The notes below the pieces were generated by a model. That model did not search any database. It had not been told where the DNA came from and saw nothing but the letters and a program-made list of their open reading frames with translations. This document shows positions 20,832 through 29,968 of a stretch of 64,000 nt of DNA, piece after piece; within the stretch, counting starts at the first letter, position 1, and each line of letters opens with the position of its first letter. Both the position numbers and the translations under genes were made by a program. The stretch is taken from assembly GCF_016595675.1 (NCBI RefSeq), contig NZ_JAENJH010000004.1, positions 248,001 through 312,000 of the forward strand. The letters run 5' to 3'. Origin of the DNA: Prauserella cavernicola (GTDB lineage Bacteria > Actinomycetota > Actinomycetes > Mycobacteriales > Pseudonocardiaceae).

Positions 20832-20896
20832 GGGCCGAGGCTAGCGAGTGCGGACGTAGACTCGGCTGGTCACACCGAACCACCAGGGAGTAGTGC

Positions 20897-22372
20897 GTGT
20901 CGACCGACGACCAGGAGTTTCCGCCCGAGCTCACCGAGGGCGACAACTTCATCGCCGGGCCGCTGCCGGACGATCCGGAGCCGCCGGAGGTCGACGAGGC
21001 CGCGATCGAGCAGCAGGCCCGCCGCGAGCTCATGGCGGTGGAGGCCGAGCTGAACGAGCGCTGGCCCGAGAGCAAGATCGCGCCGTCGCTCACGCGCATC
21101 ACGACGCTGCTGAACCTGCTCGGCGACCCGCAGACGACCTACCCGGTGATCCACGTCGCCGGCACCAACGGCAAGAGCTCGACCGCCCGCATGATCGAGG
21201 CGTTGCTCACCCGCATGGGCCTGCGCGTCGGCCGGTACACGAGCCCTCACCTGCAGATCGTGACCGAGCGGATCAGCATCGACGGCGAGCCGATCTCGGC
21301 GGAGAAGTACGTGGACACCTTCCGCGACGTCGCCCCGTTCGTGCGGATGGTCGACAGCGGCGCGGAAGCCGACGGGCCCCTGCTGAGCAAGTTCGAGATC
21401 CTCACCGCGATGGCCTTCGCCGCGTTCGCCGACGCGCCCGTGGAGGTCGCGGTGATCGAGACGGGCCTCGGGGGCAGCTGGGACGCCACCAACGTCGCCG
21501 ACGGGCAGGTCGCGGTGATCACCCCGATCGGCATCGACCACGTCGAGTACCTCGGCGGCGACCGCGCGAGCATCGCGAAGGAGAAGGCGGGCATCATCAA
21601 GTCCGGCGCCGTCGCGGTGCTCGCCGAGCAGGAGCCCGACGCCGAGCACGTGCTGCTGGAGCGCACCGTCGAGGTCGACGCCACCGTCGCCAGGTCGGGC
21701 AGCGAGTTCGGCGTGCTGGGGCGCGACATCGCCGTCGGCGGTCAGCTGCTGCGCCTGCAGGGTCTCGGCGGCGTGTACGAGGAGGTCTTCCTCCCGCTGC
21801 ACGGCAAGCACCAGGCCGACAACGCCGCGCTGGCGCTCGCGAGCGTCGAGGCGTTCTTCGGCGCGGGCAAGGAGCGCCAGCTCGTGCAGGACGCCGTGCG
21901 CGAGGCGTTCGCCGAGGTGCAGACGCCGGGCAGGCTCGAGCGCGTGCGTGCCGCGCCCGCCGTGCTGATCGACGCCGCCCACAACCCGCACGGCGCCGCC
22001 GCGCTGGCCAAGACCATCGACGAGGAGTTCGCGTTCCGCAGGCTCGCCGCCGTGGTCGGGGTGCTGGCGGACAAGGACGTTCGCGGGATCCTGGAGGCGC
22101 TGGAGCCCGTGGTCGCCGAGATCGTGGTGACCCGCAACGGTTCCGAGCGCGCGATGCCACTGGAGGACCTCGTTCAGCTCGCGACGCTCGTCTTCGGCGA
22201 GGAGCGCGTGCGGGCCGAGGCCGTGCTCGACACCGCGATCGAGACCGCGATCGGGCTCGTGGAACAGACCGACGATCCCGAGGAACCCCTCGCCGGGGGC
22301 GGAGTACTGGTCACCGGCTCGGTGGTCACCGCGGGTGAGGCGCGTACGTTGTTCGGCAGGGAGCCGGTATGA
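20897..22372 (+). CDS. folC: Bifunctional dihydrofolate synthase / folylpolyglutamate synthase
   Basis: Mur-ligase-fold enzyme of 491 aa that adds glutamate to dihydropteroate and then to reduced folates, in the cytoplasm. It starts at GTG 20897 with AGGGAG 6 nt upstream. The P-loop is HVAGTNGKSSTARMI (about residue 90), followed by SPHLQIVTERI, ETGLGGSWDATNV with the metal-binding region, and DAAHNPHGAAALAKTI in the C-terminal domain. About 70 acidic residues precede the conserved core, a common actinobacterial extension. Its stop overlaps the next gene by 4 nt, as in the Rv2447c-Rv2446c pair of M. tuberculosis. Confidence 0.96.
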   Translation: MSTDDQEFPPELTEGDNFIAGPLPDDPEPPEVDEAAIEQQARRELMAVEAELNERWPESKIAPSLTRITTLLNLLGDPQTTYPVIHVAGTNGKSSTARMIEALLTRMGLRVGRYTSPHLQIVTERISIDGEPISAEKYVDTFRDVAPFVRMVDSGAEADGPLLSKFEILTAMAFAAFADAPVEVAVIETGLGGSWDATNVADGQVAVITPIGIDHVEYLGGDRASIAKEKAGIIKSGAVAVLAEQEPDAEHVLLERTVEVDATVARSGSEFGVLGRDIAVGGQLLRLQGLGGVYEEVFLPLHGKHQADNAALALASVEAFFGAGKERQLVQDAVREAFAEVQTPGRLERVRAAPAVLIDAAHNPHGAAALAKTIDEEFAFRRLAAVVGVLADKDVRGILEALEPVVAEIVVTRNGSERAMPLEDLVQLATLVFGEERVRAEAVLDTAIETAIGLVEQTDDPEEPLAGGGVLVTGSVVTAGEARTLFGREPV

Positions 22373-22767
22373 GCGAGCACGACGAGCAGACCCCGAAGCC
22401 GCCCGCGAAGGACCCGATGAAGGGTTTCCGCGGCGTGCAGGCCGGCACACTGATCCTCGAGGCGATCGTGGTGGCGCTGGCGCTGCCCGTCGTGGCGACG
22501 CTCGGCAACGGCATCACGAGCTTCCAGGGCTGGACGATCATGGCGATCACGGTGGCGCTCGTGGTGTGCTGCGGCCTGCTGCGCAAGCCGTGGACGATCT
22601 GGGTGATCCTCGCGCTGCACGCCGGGCTGATCGCGTTCGTGGTGAGCCTGCCCGCGGTGGCGATCGTCGGGGTGCTGTTCCTCGCGGTGTGGCTGTGGCT
22701 GATGTGGCTGCGCCGGGACGTCGCCATCCGCATGGCGCAGGGTCGTTTGCCCAGCCAGCAGGCGTAA
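22369..22767 (+). CDS. DUF4233 membrane protein
   Basis: A 132-aa protein with four membrane helices: a polar start (MSEHDEQTPKPPAKDPMKGF), then GTLILEAIVVALALPVVATL, a second pair around FQGWTIMAITVALVVCCG and TIWVILALHAGLIAFVV, and VAIVGVLFLAVWLWLMWL. The phrase MKGFRGVQAGTLILEAIVV is the DUF4233 hallmark. It is always found directly behind folC in actinobacteria and here overlaps it by 4 nt. The function is unknown; the position suggests a link with folate metabolism, but nothing in the sequence shows it. Confidence 0.88.
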   Translation: MSEHDEQTPKPPAKDPMKGFRGVQAGTLILEAIVVALALPVVATLGNGITSFQGWTIMAITVALVVCCGLLRKPWTIWVILALHAGLIAFVVSLPAVAIVGVLFLAVWLWLMWLRRDVAIRMAQGRLPSQQA

Positions 22768-22831
22768 GGCGTTCACCGGCAGGCAAGCTGGCGTTCGTCC
22801 CGGCGCCCAGGTGGCCGGATAGAAGTGCGGC

Positions 22832-24379
22832 ATGACCGAACAGACTTCCTTCCACCGCCGTGGCGTGCTCAAGGCCGGACTGGCCGGTGCGGGCGTGCTC
22901 GCGACCGGCGTCCTGGGCTCCGGCTCCGCGGCCGCGTTCGTCCGCAGGGACCGCCCCGTGCTGACCCACGGTGTGCAGTCCGGCGACGTCACCAGCCACT
23001 CCGCGGTCGTGTGGACCCGCGCCGACCGTCCCTCGCGCATGCTGGTCGAGGTCTCGGCCGACCCGTCGTTCCGGCGCGCCCGTCGCATGCGCGGCCCGGT
23101 GCTGGGCCCGCGGACCGGTGGCACCGGCAAGCTGCGGATCCCCGGCCTGCGTCCCGGCACGGAGCTGCACTACCGCGTCACCGCGGAGGACCTCGACGGC
23201 CGCGCCACCAGCGAGCCGGTCCTCGGCCGGTTCGGTACCGCCCCGCTCGGACGTTCCGACGTGCGCCTGGTGTGGTCCGGTGACGTCGCGGGACAGGGCT
23301 GGGGCATCAACCCCGACATCGGAGGCATGACGGCCTACGCGGCGATGGCGGCGCGGCGCCCCGATCTGTTCCTGCACAGCGGCGACACGGTCTACGCCGA
23401 CGGCCCGATGACCGAGACCGTGACGCTGCCCGACGGCCGCGTCTGGCGCAACCTCATGACGCCCGAGAAGACCAAGGTCGCGGAGACGCTCGACGAGTAC
23501 CGGGGCCAGTTCGCCTACAACCTGCTCGACGAGAACGTGCGCGCGTTCAACGCCGCCGTGCCGAGCTACGTGCAGTGGGACGACCACGAGGTGACCAACA
23601 ACTGGTACCCCGGCGAGATCCTGGACCTGCCCGAGTACACCGAGAAGCGGGTGGACGTGCTGGCCCGCAGGGGATTCCAGGCGTTCCACGAGTGGCACCC
23701 GATCGACGCGAGGGCCGCCGTCGACGGCCGCGTGTACCGCAGCTTCTCGCACGGCAGGCACGCCGAGATCTTCGTGCTGGACATGCGCAGCTACAAGGAC
23801 GCCAACACCTCCGACAAGTCCGAGCCGGGCCACGTGCTCGGGCAGCGGCAGGCCAACTGGCTCGTCCGCGAGCTGGCGCGCAGCACGGCGACGTGGAAGA
23901 TCGTGCAGGCCGACCTGCCGATCGGGCTCATCGTGCCGGACGGCGACGACATCGAGGGCGTCGCGAACGGGCTGCCGGGCGCGCCGGGCGGCAGGGAGAC
24001 CGAACTGGCCTGGGTGCTGCGGGAGATCGCGCGCAGGCGGGTGCGCAACGTCGTGTGGCTGACCGCTGACGTGCACTACACCGCCGCGCACCACTACTCG
24101 CCGGAGCGCGCGTCCTACACCGACTTCGAGCCGTTCTGGGAGTTCGTGTCCGGCCCGCTGCACGCGGGTGCGTTCGGCCCCAACACCCTCGACCCGACGT
24201 TCGGCCCGAAGGCGGAGTTCGTGCACGCACCGCCGGTGGCGAACACGTCGCCGATGGACGGTTTCCAGCACTTCGGCGAGGTCAACATCGACGGCGCGAG
24301 CGGAGACCTGACGGTCGATCTGCGCGACGGCGCGGGCGCCTCGCTGTGGTCGAAGACCCTGCACCCGGAGCGCAGGTGA
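22832..24379 (+). CDS. Secreted PhoD-like alkaline phosphatase
   Basis: A 515-aa metallophosphatase of the PhoD family, exported by the Tat system: HRRGVLKAGLAGAG carries the twin Arg followed by a hydrophobic stretch ending near GSAAAF. An N-terminal beta-sandwich (VQSGDVTSHSAVVWTRAD) precedes the calcineurin-like core with LFLHSGDTVYADGP, YVQWDDHEVTNNWYPG (metal-binding DDHE and N), FVLDMRSYKD and VVWLTADVHYTAAHHY. Such enzymes cleave phosphodiesters and monoesters and need Ca and Fe in Bacillus PhoD. It is inserted between DUF4233 and ndk, which are adjacent in mycobacteria. Confidence 0.92.
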   Translation: MTEQTSFHRRGVLKAGLAGAGVLATGVLGSGSAAAFVRRDRPVLTHGVQSGDVTSHSAVVWTRADRPSRMLVEVSADPSFRRARRMRGPVLGPRTGGTGKLRIPGLRPGTELHYRVTAEDLDGRATSEPVLGRFGTAPLGRSDVRLVWSGDVAGQGWGINPDIGGMTAYAAMAARRPDLFLHSGDTVYADGPMTETVTLPDGRVWRNLMTPEKTKVAETLDEYRGQFAYNLLDENVRAFNAAVPSYVQWDDHEVTNNWYPGEILDLPEYTEKRVDVLARRGFQAFHEWHPIDARAAVDGRVYRSFSHGRHAEIFVLDMRSYKDANTSDKSEPGHVLGQRQANWLVRELARSTATWKIVQADLPIGLIVPDGDDIEGVANGLPGAPGGRETELAWVLREIARRRVRNVVWLTADVHYTAAHHYSPERASYTDFEPFWEFVSGPLHAGAFGPNTLDPTFGPKAEFVHAPPVANTSPMDGFQHFGEVNIDGASGDLTVDLRDGAGASLWSKTLHPERR

Positions 24380-24434
24380 CCGGGCCGCTAGGCTGCCAGC
24401 ACCGTTTTCGCAGTTGACAAAGGAGTAACACCCC

Positions 24435-24845
24435 GTGAGTGAGCGCACGCTGGTTCTGGTCAAGCCCGATGGCGTCAAGCGGGGCCTCGTCGGCGAGGTG
24501 ATCTCGCGCATCGAGCGCAAGGGGCTCACCCTCGCCGCCATGGACCTGCGCGTCGTCGAGCGCTCGGTGGCCGAGGAGCACTACGCCGAGCACAAGGACA
24601 AGCCGTTCTTCGGTGAGCTGCTGGAGTTCATCACCTCCGGCCCGCTGGTGGCCATCGCCGTCGAGGGCCCCCGCGCCATCCCGGCGTTCCGCCAGCTCGC
24701 AGGCGGCACCGACCCGGTGGAGAAGGCGACGCCCGGCACGATCCGTGGCGACTTCGCCCTCGAGACCCAGTTCAACCTGGTGCACGGCTCCGACGCCCCG
24801 GAGTCCGCCGAGCGCGAGCTGAAGCTCTGGTTCCCCGACCTCTGA
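24435..24845 (+). CDS. ndk: Nucleoside diphosphate kinase
   Basis: A 136-aa cytoplasmic enzyme that moves the gamma phosphate from ATP to NDPs through a phosphohistidine. It starts with [20 protein letters not shown]; the active-site His is in [13 protein letters not shown]. The GTG start has AAGGAG about 10 nt upstream, and TAGGCT at 24389-24394 is a good -10 box. Length is normal. Followed by a strong terminator. Confidence 0.98.
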   Translation: MSERTLVLVKPDGVKRGLVGEVISRIERKGLTLAAMDLRVVERSVAEEHYAEHKDKPFFGELLEFITSGPLVAIAVEGPRAIPAFRQLAGGTDPVEKATPGTIRGDFALETQFNLVHGSDAPESAERELKLWFPDL

Positions 24846-24858
24846 GCCACCCATTTCC

Positions 24859-24900
24859 CGAAAGACCCTCGGTGACCGTCGTGTCGCCGGGGGTCTTTCG
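24859..24900 (+). terminator. Terminator of ndk
   Basis: CGAAAGACCC (24859-24868) and GGGTCTTTCG (24891-24900) form a perfect 10-bp stem with a GC-rich 22-nt inner region that can pair further. It starts 14 bp after the ndk stop. Confidence 0.85.
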
Positions 24901-24980
24901 CATTCCTGGCGTGCTGGTTGCTCTTTTCGATACCGTCGGGCGCGTGACCGGTATTTGATCTCTGTAAGGGGCTGGGGGAC

Positions 24981-26573
24981 GTGAAACGTTTACGAGTGTT
25001 CGGAGTCGCCGGCTCGCTGCTGCTGGCGGCGGGGCTGGTGACGGCGGGACAGGCGAGCGCGCAGCCGCAACGGGAGGTGCTGGGCACCAACGGCGCCCCG
25101 GTGCCCGAGCTGGCGTGGGGCCCGTGTGCGGAGGGCCAGGCCAAGGGATACGAGTGCGCCGAGGTCGAGGTGCCGCTGTCGTACCGCGATCCGGACGGCA
25201 AGACCATCACGCTGGCACTGGGCAAGCTGCCCGCGAAGGACCAGGAGAACAAGCTCGGCACGATCTTCTTCAACCCTGGCGGGCCCGGTGGCTCCGGCCG
25301 CTTCGCGCCGGAGCTGACGCCCGAGCTGCACGAGCGCTTCGACATCGTGGGCTTCGACCCGAGGGGTATCGCCGCGAGCACGCCGCTGCGCTGCTTCGAC
25401 GACCCCGCGCAGGGTGAGCTGCTGGCAGGCGAGTTCCCGGCGACCCCGGAGCAGACGCACCAGCGCATCACCGACACCGCGAAGGGCACCGAGCTGTGCG
25501 AGCAGAACGCGGGTGAGCTCATCGGCCACATGTCCACCGCCAACGTCGCGAGGGACATGGACCTGCTGCGCCAGGCGCTCGGTGAGGAACAGACGTCGTA
25601 CTACGGCATCTCCTACGGCAGCCACCTCGGCACCGTCTACGCCAACCTGTTCCCCGACAAGGTCGGCGCGGTCGCGATCGACGCCGTGCTGGATCCCGTG
25701 GAGTGGACGACGGGGGAGCGGCCGGGCGACCGGTTCACGCCGTTCAGCTACCGGCTCGGCAGCCACGACGGGGCGCAGCGTTCGCTGGAGACCTTCCTGG
25801 ACGCCTGCCAGGCCGACGAGCGCTGTGCGTTCCGCGAGCCCGGCCGTGACCTGGGCGAGAAGTACGACGCGATCCTGGAGACCCTGCGTGAGGGCCCGCT
25901 TGAGATCGCGCCGCCGGACAAGCCCGAGCCGTTCGAGGTGACCTACCAGATGGCGGTCTCCTCGACGATGGGCGCGCTCTACGACGCCGCGAACTCGTCC
26001 TCGCTGGCCGAGTTCCTCCAGGCGCTCGACGACGCGAGCGATCCCGGGTTGAGCACGCGCAGCGCGCCGGTGGCCGAGCTCCCGCCGTCCGCGCCGACAC
26101 CGGGTTACCAGGACGGGGCAACCTACATGGGGCCGGAGCAGGGCGCCGGGGTGTTCTGCGCCGACACCGACAATCCCGGTAACCCGTGGGCGTGGCCGGT
26201 GCACGCGCGCAAGGCCGATCGCGAGGCTCCGGGCTTCGGGTCCCAGTGGACGTGGCTGTCGCTGCCGTGCGCCTCGTGGCCGGCGTCCGATCCGGACCGC
26301 TACGCCGGACCGTGGGACAAGCAGACCGCCAACCCGGTGCTCGTCGTGGGCAACAGCCTCGGTGACCCGGCGACCCCGTACGACGACGCCGTGAGCACCT
26401 CGAAGCGGCTCGGCGACGCGCGGCTGCTGTCGCTGGAGAGCTTCGGCCACGGCGCCAGGGGCAACAGCGAGTGCATCGACTCCGCGCTGGACGCCTACTT
26501 CATCGACGGCGCACTGCCGGAGGAAGGCACGGTCTGCCAGCCGGATCGCGCACCGTTCGATCCCGTGTCCTGA
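24981..26573 (+). CDS. Secreted alpha/beta hydrolase, tripeptidyl aminopeptidase (TAP/SlpD) type
   Basis: A 530-aa exported serine peptidase of the Streptomyces TAP/SlpE kind (family S33). The start is GTG 24981 in VKRLRVFGVAGSLLLAAGLV, with a signal peptide ending near ASA. The oxyanion region is FFNPGGPGGSG; the nucleophile elbow is GISYGSHLG (Ser at about residue 213). The C-terminal TAP-like domain has NPVLVVGNSLGDPATPYDDA with the catalytic Asp and ESFGHGARGNSECID with the His. Four or more Cys suggest disulfides. Likely role: trimming of N-terminal peptides outside the cell. Confidence 0.9.
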   Translation: MKRLRVFGVAGSLLLAAGLVTAGQASAQPQREVLGTNGAPVPELAWGPCAEGQAKGYECAEVEVPLSYRDPDGKTITLALGKLPAKDQENKLGTIFFNPGGPGGSGRFAPELTPELHERFDIVGFDPRGIAASTPLRCFDDPAQGELLAGEFPATPEQTHQRITDTAKGTELCEQNAGELIGHMSTANVARDMDLLRQALGEEQTSYYGISYGSHLGTVYANLFPDKVGAVAIDAVLDPVEWTTGERPGDRFTPFSYRLGSHDGAQRSLETFLDACQADERCAFREPGRDLGEKYDAILETLREGPLEIAPPDKPEPFEVTYQMAVSSTMGALYDAANSSSLAEFLQALDDASDPGLSTRSAPVAELPPSAPTPGYQDGATYMGPEQGAGVFCADTDNPGNPWAWPVHARKADREAPGFGSQWTWLSLPCASWPASDPDRYAGPWDKQTANPVLVVGNSLGDPATPYDDAVSTSKRLGDARLLSLESFGHGARGNSECIDSALDAYFIDGALPEEGTVCQPDRAPFDPVS

Positions 26574-26587
26574 CCCCGGACGCACGT

Positions 26588-26618
26588 GAGGGCCACCCGC
26601 CGCGCGCGGGTGGCCCTC
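26588..26618. terminator. Bidirectional terminator between convergent genes
   Basis: GAGGGCCACCCGC (26588-26600) and GCGGGTGGCCCTC (26606-26618) are perfect 13-bp arms with a 5-nt loop. It sits 14 bp from each of the convergent stops. Confidence 0.9.
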
Positions 26619-26631
26619 GTCGTGTGCGGCG

Positions 26632-27558
26632 CTAGATCGCGCCGAGTCCTTCCGCGGCGAGGATCTCGCCGATCCGGTCGGTCTCGTCCGTCGACAACGG
26701 CGCGAGCGGGCGGTTGGTGGCGGGGCAGTCGAGGATGCCGCGCAGCGCCATCGCCGCCTTGAACCCTCCCAGCGCGCCCGCGGTGAAGCCGATCCGGCCG
26801 AGGTCGGCCACCGACGTGATCGCGAACAGCCTCGCGAGCCGCTCCTGTTCGGTGTTCGCCGCCTCGGCGTCGCCGTCCTTGGCTGCCCGGTACAACCGCA
26901 CGTAGCCGTGCGGGTCGACGTTGCCGAGTCCCGGCACGAGCCCGGCGGCGCCCAGCTGCACCGCCGTGTCGGCCAGCAGCTCCGAGCCGTTCAGCGAGGG
27001 CAGCGACGTCCGGCCGAGGATCTCCCGGAACGTCGCCAGATCGCCGCTGGAGTCCTTGAACGCCACCACGAACTTCGACTCCGCCAGCTCCACGAGGGCG
27101 TCCGGCAGCAGGCGGGTGCCGACGGCGCTCGGGATGTCGTAGGCCACCACGGGCACGTCCACGGCCTCGTGCACGTGCCGGAAGTGCGCCACGATCTCGG
27201 CGGGGTGCGGTTTGACGTAGAACGGCGGCGTCACCACGACGGCGTCGACGCCGAGTTCGGCCGCCTGCCTGGCGTCCTCGATCACCCGCGCGGTGCCGGT
27301 GTCGATCGCGCCGGCGAGCACGGGCACCGCGCCGGAGACCGTGCCCACGGTGGTCTCGACCACCGCGCGCTGAGCCGCCGAGTCGAGCAGGGCGATCTCC
27401 CCGCTCGACCCGCCGACGAACACACCGTCGACACCGGCGTCGAGCTGGTGGGCCACGAGCCGTTCCAAAGAGCGCCGGTCGACGTCACCTCGCTCGTCGA
27501 GCGGGGTGACGAGCGGCGGGATCACGCCGTGCAGGGACAGTCCGGAGTCAGACACCAC
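26632..27558 (-). CDS. DapA/NanA-superfamily aldolase or dehydratase
   Basis: A 308-aa class I aldolase of the dihydrodipicolinate synthase / N-acetylneuraminate lyase superfamily. The motif GGSSGEIALL matches the carboxylate-binding GxxGE; the Tyr of VVAYDIPSAVG and the Schiff-base Lys of FVVAFKDSSGD are present. It starts at GTG 27558 (or the next codon, also GTG) and overlaps the preceding transporter gene by about 10 nt. Coupling to a sugar-acid-like MFS gene and a GntR regulator argues for cleavage of an imported 2-keto acid sugar rather than lysine synthesis; the exact substrate is open. Confidence 0.88.
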   Translation of the reverse strand: MVSDSGLSLHGVIPPLVTPLDERGDVDRRSLERLVAHQLDAGVDGVFVGGSSGEIALLDSAAQRAVVETTVGTVSGAVPVLAGAIDTGTARVIEDARQAAELGVDAVVVTPPFYVKPHPAEIVAHFRHVHEAVDVPVVAYDIPSAVGTRLLPDALVELAESKFVVAFKDSSGDLATFREILGRTSLPSLNGSELLADTAVQLGAAGLVPGLGNVDPHGYVRLYRAAKDGDAEAANTEQERLARLFAITSVADLGRIGFTAGALGGFKAAMALRGILDCPATNRPLAPLSTDETDRIGEILAAEGLGAI

Positions 27559-28993
27559 TGGCGGTATTCCTTTCTGGAGGCAGCAACGCGGGAGCGTCGG
27601 AGTCGATCTTGAGTGCGCGGCCGATGCGCGCGGGGACGTTGAAGCCGATGATCAGCGCCACCACGACCGTCAGCGAACCGGCGAGCACGGTGAGGGCGGT
27701 GCCGAGGCTGCCGATGTCCTCCGCGATCGCCGCACCCGCCAGCGGTGCCACCGCGCCGCCGAGTGCGCCGACGTTGTAGGAGAACCCGAGCCCCGCCGCA
27801 CGAAGGCGCGTGGGGAAGTGGTCGCCGATGTACTTCGGCAGCAGCCCGGAGATGCCCTGGCTGGTGGCCTGCATGATGAACAGCAGCACCCACAGCAGCA
27901 CGATGTTGCCGGCGGGCAGCGCGAACACGGGGAACACGAACAGCAGCGACGTGAACAGGCCGAGCACGTAGGCCCTGCGCGTGCCGATCTTGTCGCCGAT
28001 GACACCCGCGAGGCACGAGCCCGCCGCGTAGCCGAGACCGGCCCACATCAGCGCGTTCGACACCTCGCTCGCGTCGTAGCCGAGATCGGTCTTGAGGTAG
28101 GTCGGCAGCAACGACTGGATCGGCCACGAGTACAGGAACGCGCAGAACACCGTGAGCATGATCGCGATCATCACCGGCCACAGTCGCCCGGCGAGCTGGA
28201 CGGCGAACAGCACGAAACACACGATGGTGAGCGCGATCAGATAGGGCATCGCGCCGCCCGCGGAGCCGGTGAAGATGAACACCAGCGCCGTCGAGAGCAC
28301 CACCGCGAGCGCGGCGTTGGGTAGTTGTCGCTTGCGCGAGAACAACACCGACGACGTGGTGACGTCCTTGCGATCACCCACCTCGGCCTGCCATTCGGCG
28401 GCCTCGGGCAGCGCGCGGCGCAGGTAGAGCGTCAGCGCGATCGGGATGATGCCGGCGTAGAACAGCCAGCGCCAGCCACCGGCGGGCACGATCAGCTCGT
28501 AGGCGAGCGCCGCGAGCACGGTGCCGATCGGGTAGGCGGAGAGCAGGAAGCCGGTGGCGCGGTTGCGCATCGACTTCGGCCACGACTCCATGACGTAGGT
28601 GGCGCTGGAGCCGTACTCGCCGGCCATGCCGATGCCGACGACGGCCCGGAAGATGAACAGCGACCAGTAGTCCCACGCGAAACCGCAGAGTCCACTGCCG
28701 ATGGAGAAGGCGAGGATCGCGAGGATCATCGCCGGTTTGCGTCCGTAGCGGTCGGCGATGGCGCCGAGTACCAGCCCGCCCAGCCAGCGGGACACGAACG
28801 CGGCGGACACGAGCGTGGCCGCCTGGGTCAGGTCGAGATCGAACTCGTCGGCGATCTCGGTGAGGATCAGCGTGATCAGGATGAAGTCGAAGCCGTCGAG
28901 CAGGTAACCGAGCCAGGCGGCGAAGAACGCCTTGCGCTGTCCTCGGTCGAGCTCACGGAACGACCCCGGGCTGGCGGGCGGCGACGCTGCCAT
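27548..28993 (-). CDS. MFS transporter, sialic acid/lactate (SHS, NanT-like) type
   Basis: A 481-aa membrane protein with 12 or more helices. The start is ATG 28993, with GGAGG about 8 nt upstream. Features of the sialate:H+ symporter group are WLGYLLDGFDFILITLILTE in helix 1, the MFS loop GAIADRYGRKPAMI, the segment MAGEYGSSATYVMESWP with the conserved E and S, and two extra helices in the middle. It probably imports the acid or sugar acid that the downstream aldolase cleaves. The two genes form an operon transcribed away from the GntR gene. Confidence 0.87.
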   Translation of the reverse strand: MAASPPASPGSFRELDRGQRKAFFAAWLGYLLDGFDFILITLILTEIADEFDLDLTQAATLVSAAFVSRWLGGLVLGAIADRYGRKPAMILAILAFSIGSGLCGFAWDYWSLFIFRAVVGIGMAGEYGSSATYVMESWPKSMRNRATGFLLSAYPIGTVLAALAYELIVPAGGWRWLFYAGIIPIALTLYLRRALPEAAEWQAEVGDRKDVTTSSVLFSRKRQLPNAALAVVLSTALVFIFTGSAGGAMPYLIALTIVCFVLFAVQLAGRLWPVMIAIMLTVFCAFLYSWPIQSLLPTYLKTDLGYDASEVSNALMWAGLGYAAGSCLAGVIGDKIGTRRAYVLGLFTSLLFVFPVFALPAGNIVLLWVLLFIMQATSQGISGLLPKYIGDHFPTRLRAAGLGFSYNVGALGGAVAPLAGAAIAEDIGSLGTALTVLAGSLTVVVALIIGFNVPARIGRALKIDSDAPALLPPERNTASGV

Positions 28994-29018
28994 GGCCTGC
29001 ACCTCCGTTGGATGTGAG

Positions 29019-29038
29019 GACATAGGATGTCCTATGTC
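29019..29038. promoter_or_regulatory. Palindromic operator for the GntR regulator
   Basis: GACATAGGA and TCCTATGTC are perfect 9-bp arms around TG. The site lies 26-45 bp upstream of the transporter ATG, where bound protein would block that promoter, and about 110 bp before the regulator start. FadR/FCD-type GntR proteins bind palindromes of this size. Confidence 0.65.
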
Positions 29039-29149
29039 GAGCGGTACCGTAGCGGTGGAAAGGGCTGGATGCAAGCACGAGATCGGACACCCGGCCGGGC
29101 CAGCGCGCCCGGCGGGCCTGCCAGGGGCGGGCAACTAGACTCCACGCCT

Positions 29150-29881
29150 GTGAGTACCTCGGCGAGTGGGCGGCAGTCGGGCGCACGCGCCAACCAGCGT
29201 GCGCTGCAGGAGTCGATCAAGAAACTGATCGTGGACCGCGGTCTCGTCCCCGGTTCCCCGCTACCGACCGAGTTCGAGCTCATGGAGGAACTCGAGGTCA
29301 GCAGGCACCCGCTGCGCGAGGCGATGAAGGCGCTCGAGGCCGTCGGGATCGTCGACATCCGCCACGGCTACGGCACCTACGTCGGCTCGGTGCCGCTGTC
29401 GGCGCTCGAGGCGGGACTGGCCTTCCGCAGCGCGCTGTCCGTGCGCGGCGACCACGCCGACATCCGCAACCTGCTCGAGGTGCGCGAGCTGATCGAGTCC
29501 GGCCTCGTCGGGCACGTGCTCGCCGCCTACGACCGGCTCGACTTCGACACCCTCGACGAGGCCGTGACCGAGATGGAGAAGGAGGCGGAGCAGGGCCGCT
29601 ACGCGCCGGGACAGGACTGGCGCTTCCACGAGACGCTCTACCGCCCGCTCGGCAACGACCTGGTGCTCGACCTGCTGCAGGTGTTCTGGAAGGTCTTCCA
29701 CACGCTCGATCCCGCTCTGGCGAGGGCCGACGACGTTCCCGAGGTCACGGCGCAGCGTCACCGCGCGATCCTGGAAGCCTTGCGCGCCAAGGACGAACCC
29801 GCACTGCGCGCCGCCGTGGACGAGCACTTCCGCGGCATCCGCGCCCGCGTCACGATCAGCGCGGGCGGCACCGCGCCGTAG
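29150..29881 (+). CDS. GntR-family regulator, FadR/FCD subfamily
   Basis: A 243-aa DNA-binding regulator. I choose GTG 29150, since TAGACT at 29136-29141 places transcription start next to it; the frame is open upstream to 29027 but that part looks non-coding. The winged helix covers residues about 15-80 (LVPGSPLPTEFELMEELEVS, RHPLREAMKALEAVGIV, HGYGTYVG). The FCD ligand domain follows, with candidate metal ligands in DWRFHETLY and AQRHRAILEAL. It most likely represses the divergent transporter-aldolase pair and responds to a carboxylate. Confidence 0.9.
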   Translation: MSTSASGRQSGARANQRALQESIKKLIVDRGLVPGSPLPTEFELMEELEVSRHPLREAMKALEAVGIVDIRHGYGTYVGSVPLSALEAGLAFRSALSVRGDHADIRNLLEVRELIESGLVGHVLAAYDRLDFDTLDEAVTEMEKEAEQGRYAPGQDWRFHETLYRPLGNDLVLDLLQVFWKVFHTLDPALARADDVPEVTAQRHRAILEALRAKDEPALRAAVDEHFRGIRARVTISAGGTAP

Positions 29882-29968
29882 GTTCGCCTGCCGTTCACTC
29901 GCGGTACTTCCCACGTCGGTTCCCGCCCGGTCTAATGATCGCGACCGCTGGGGAATCCGAGGTGTCCG

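Noticed and set aside
27506-28324. 272-codon plus-strand frame rich in Glu, Arg, His and Gln
   Set aside because: Antisense to the SHS transporter, which has complete family motifs; no conserved features.
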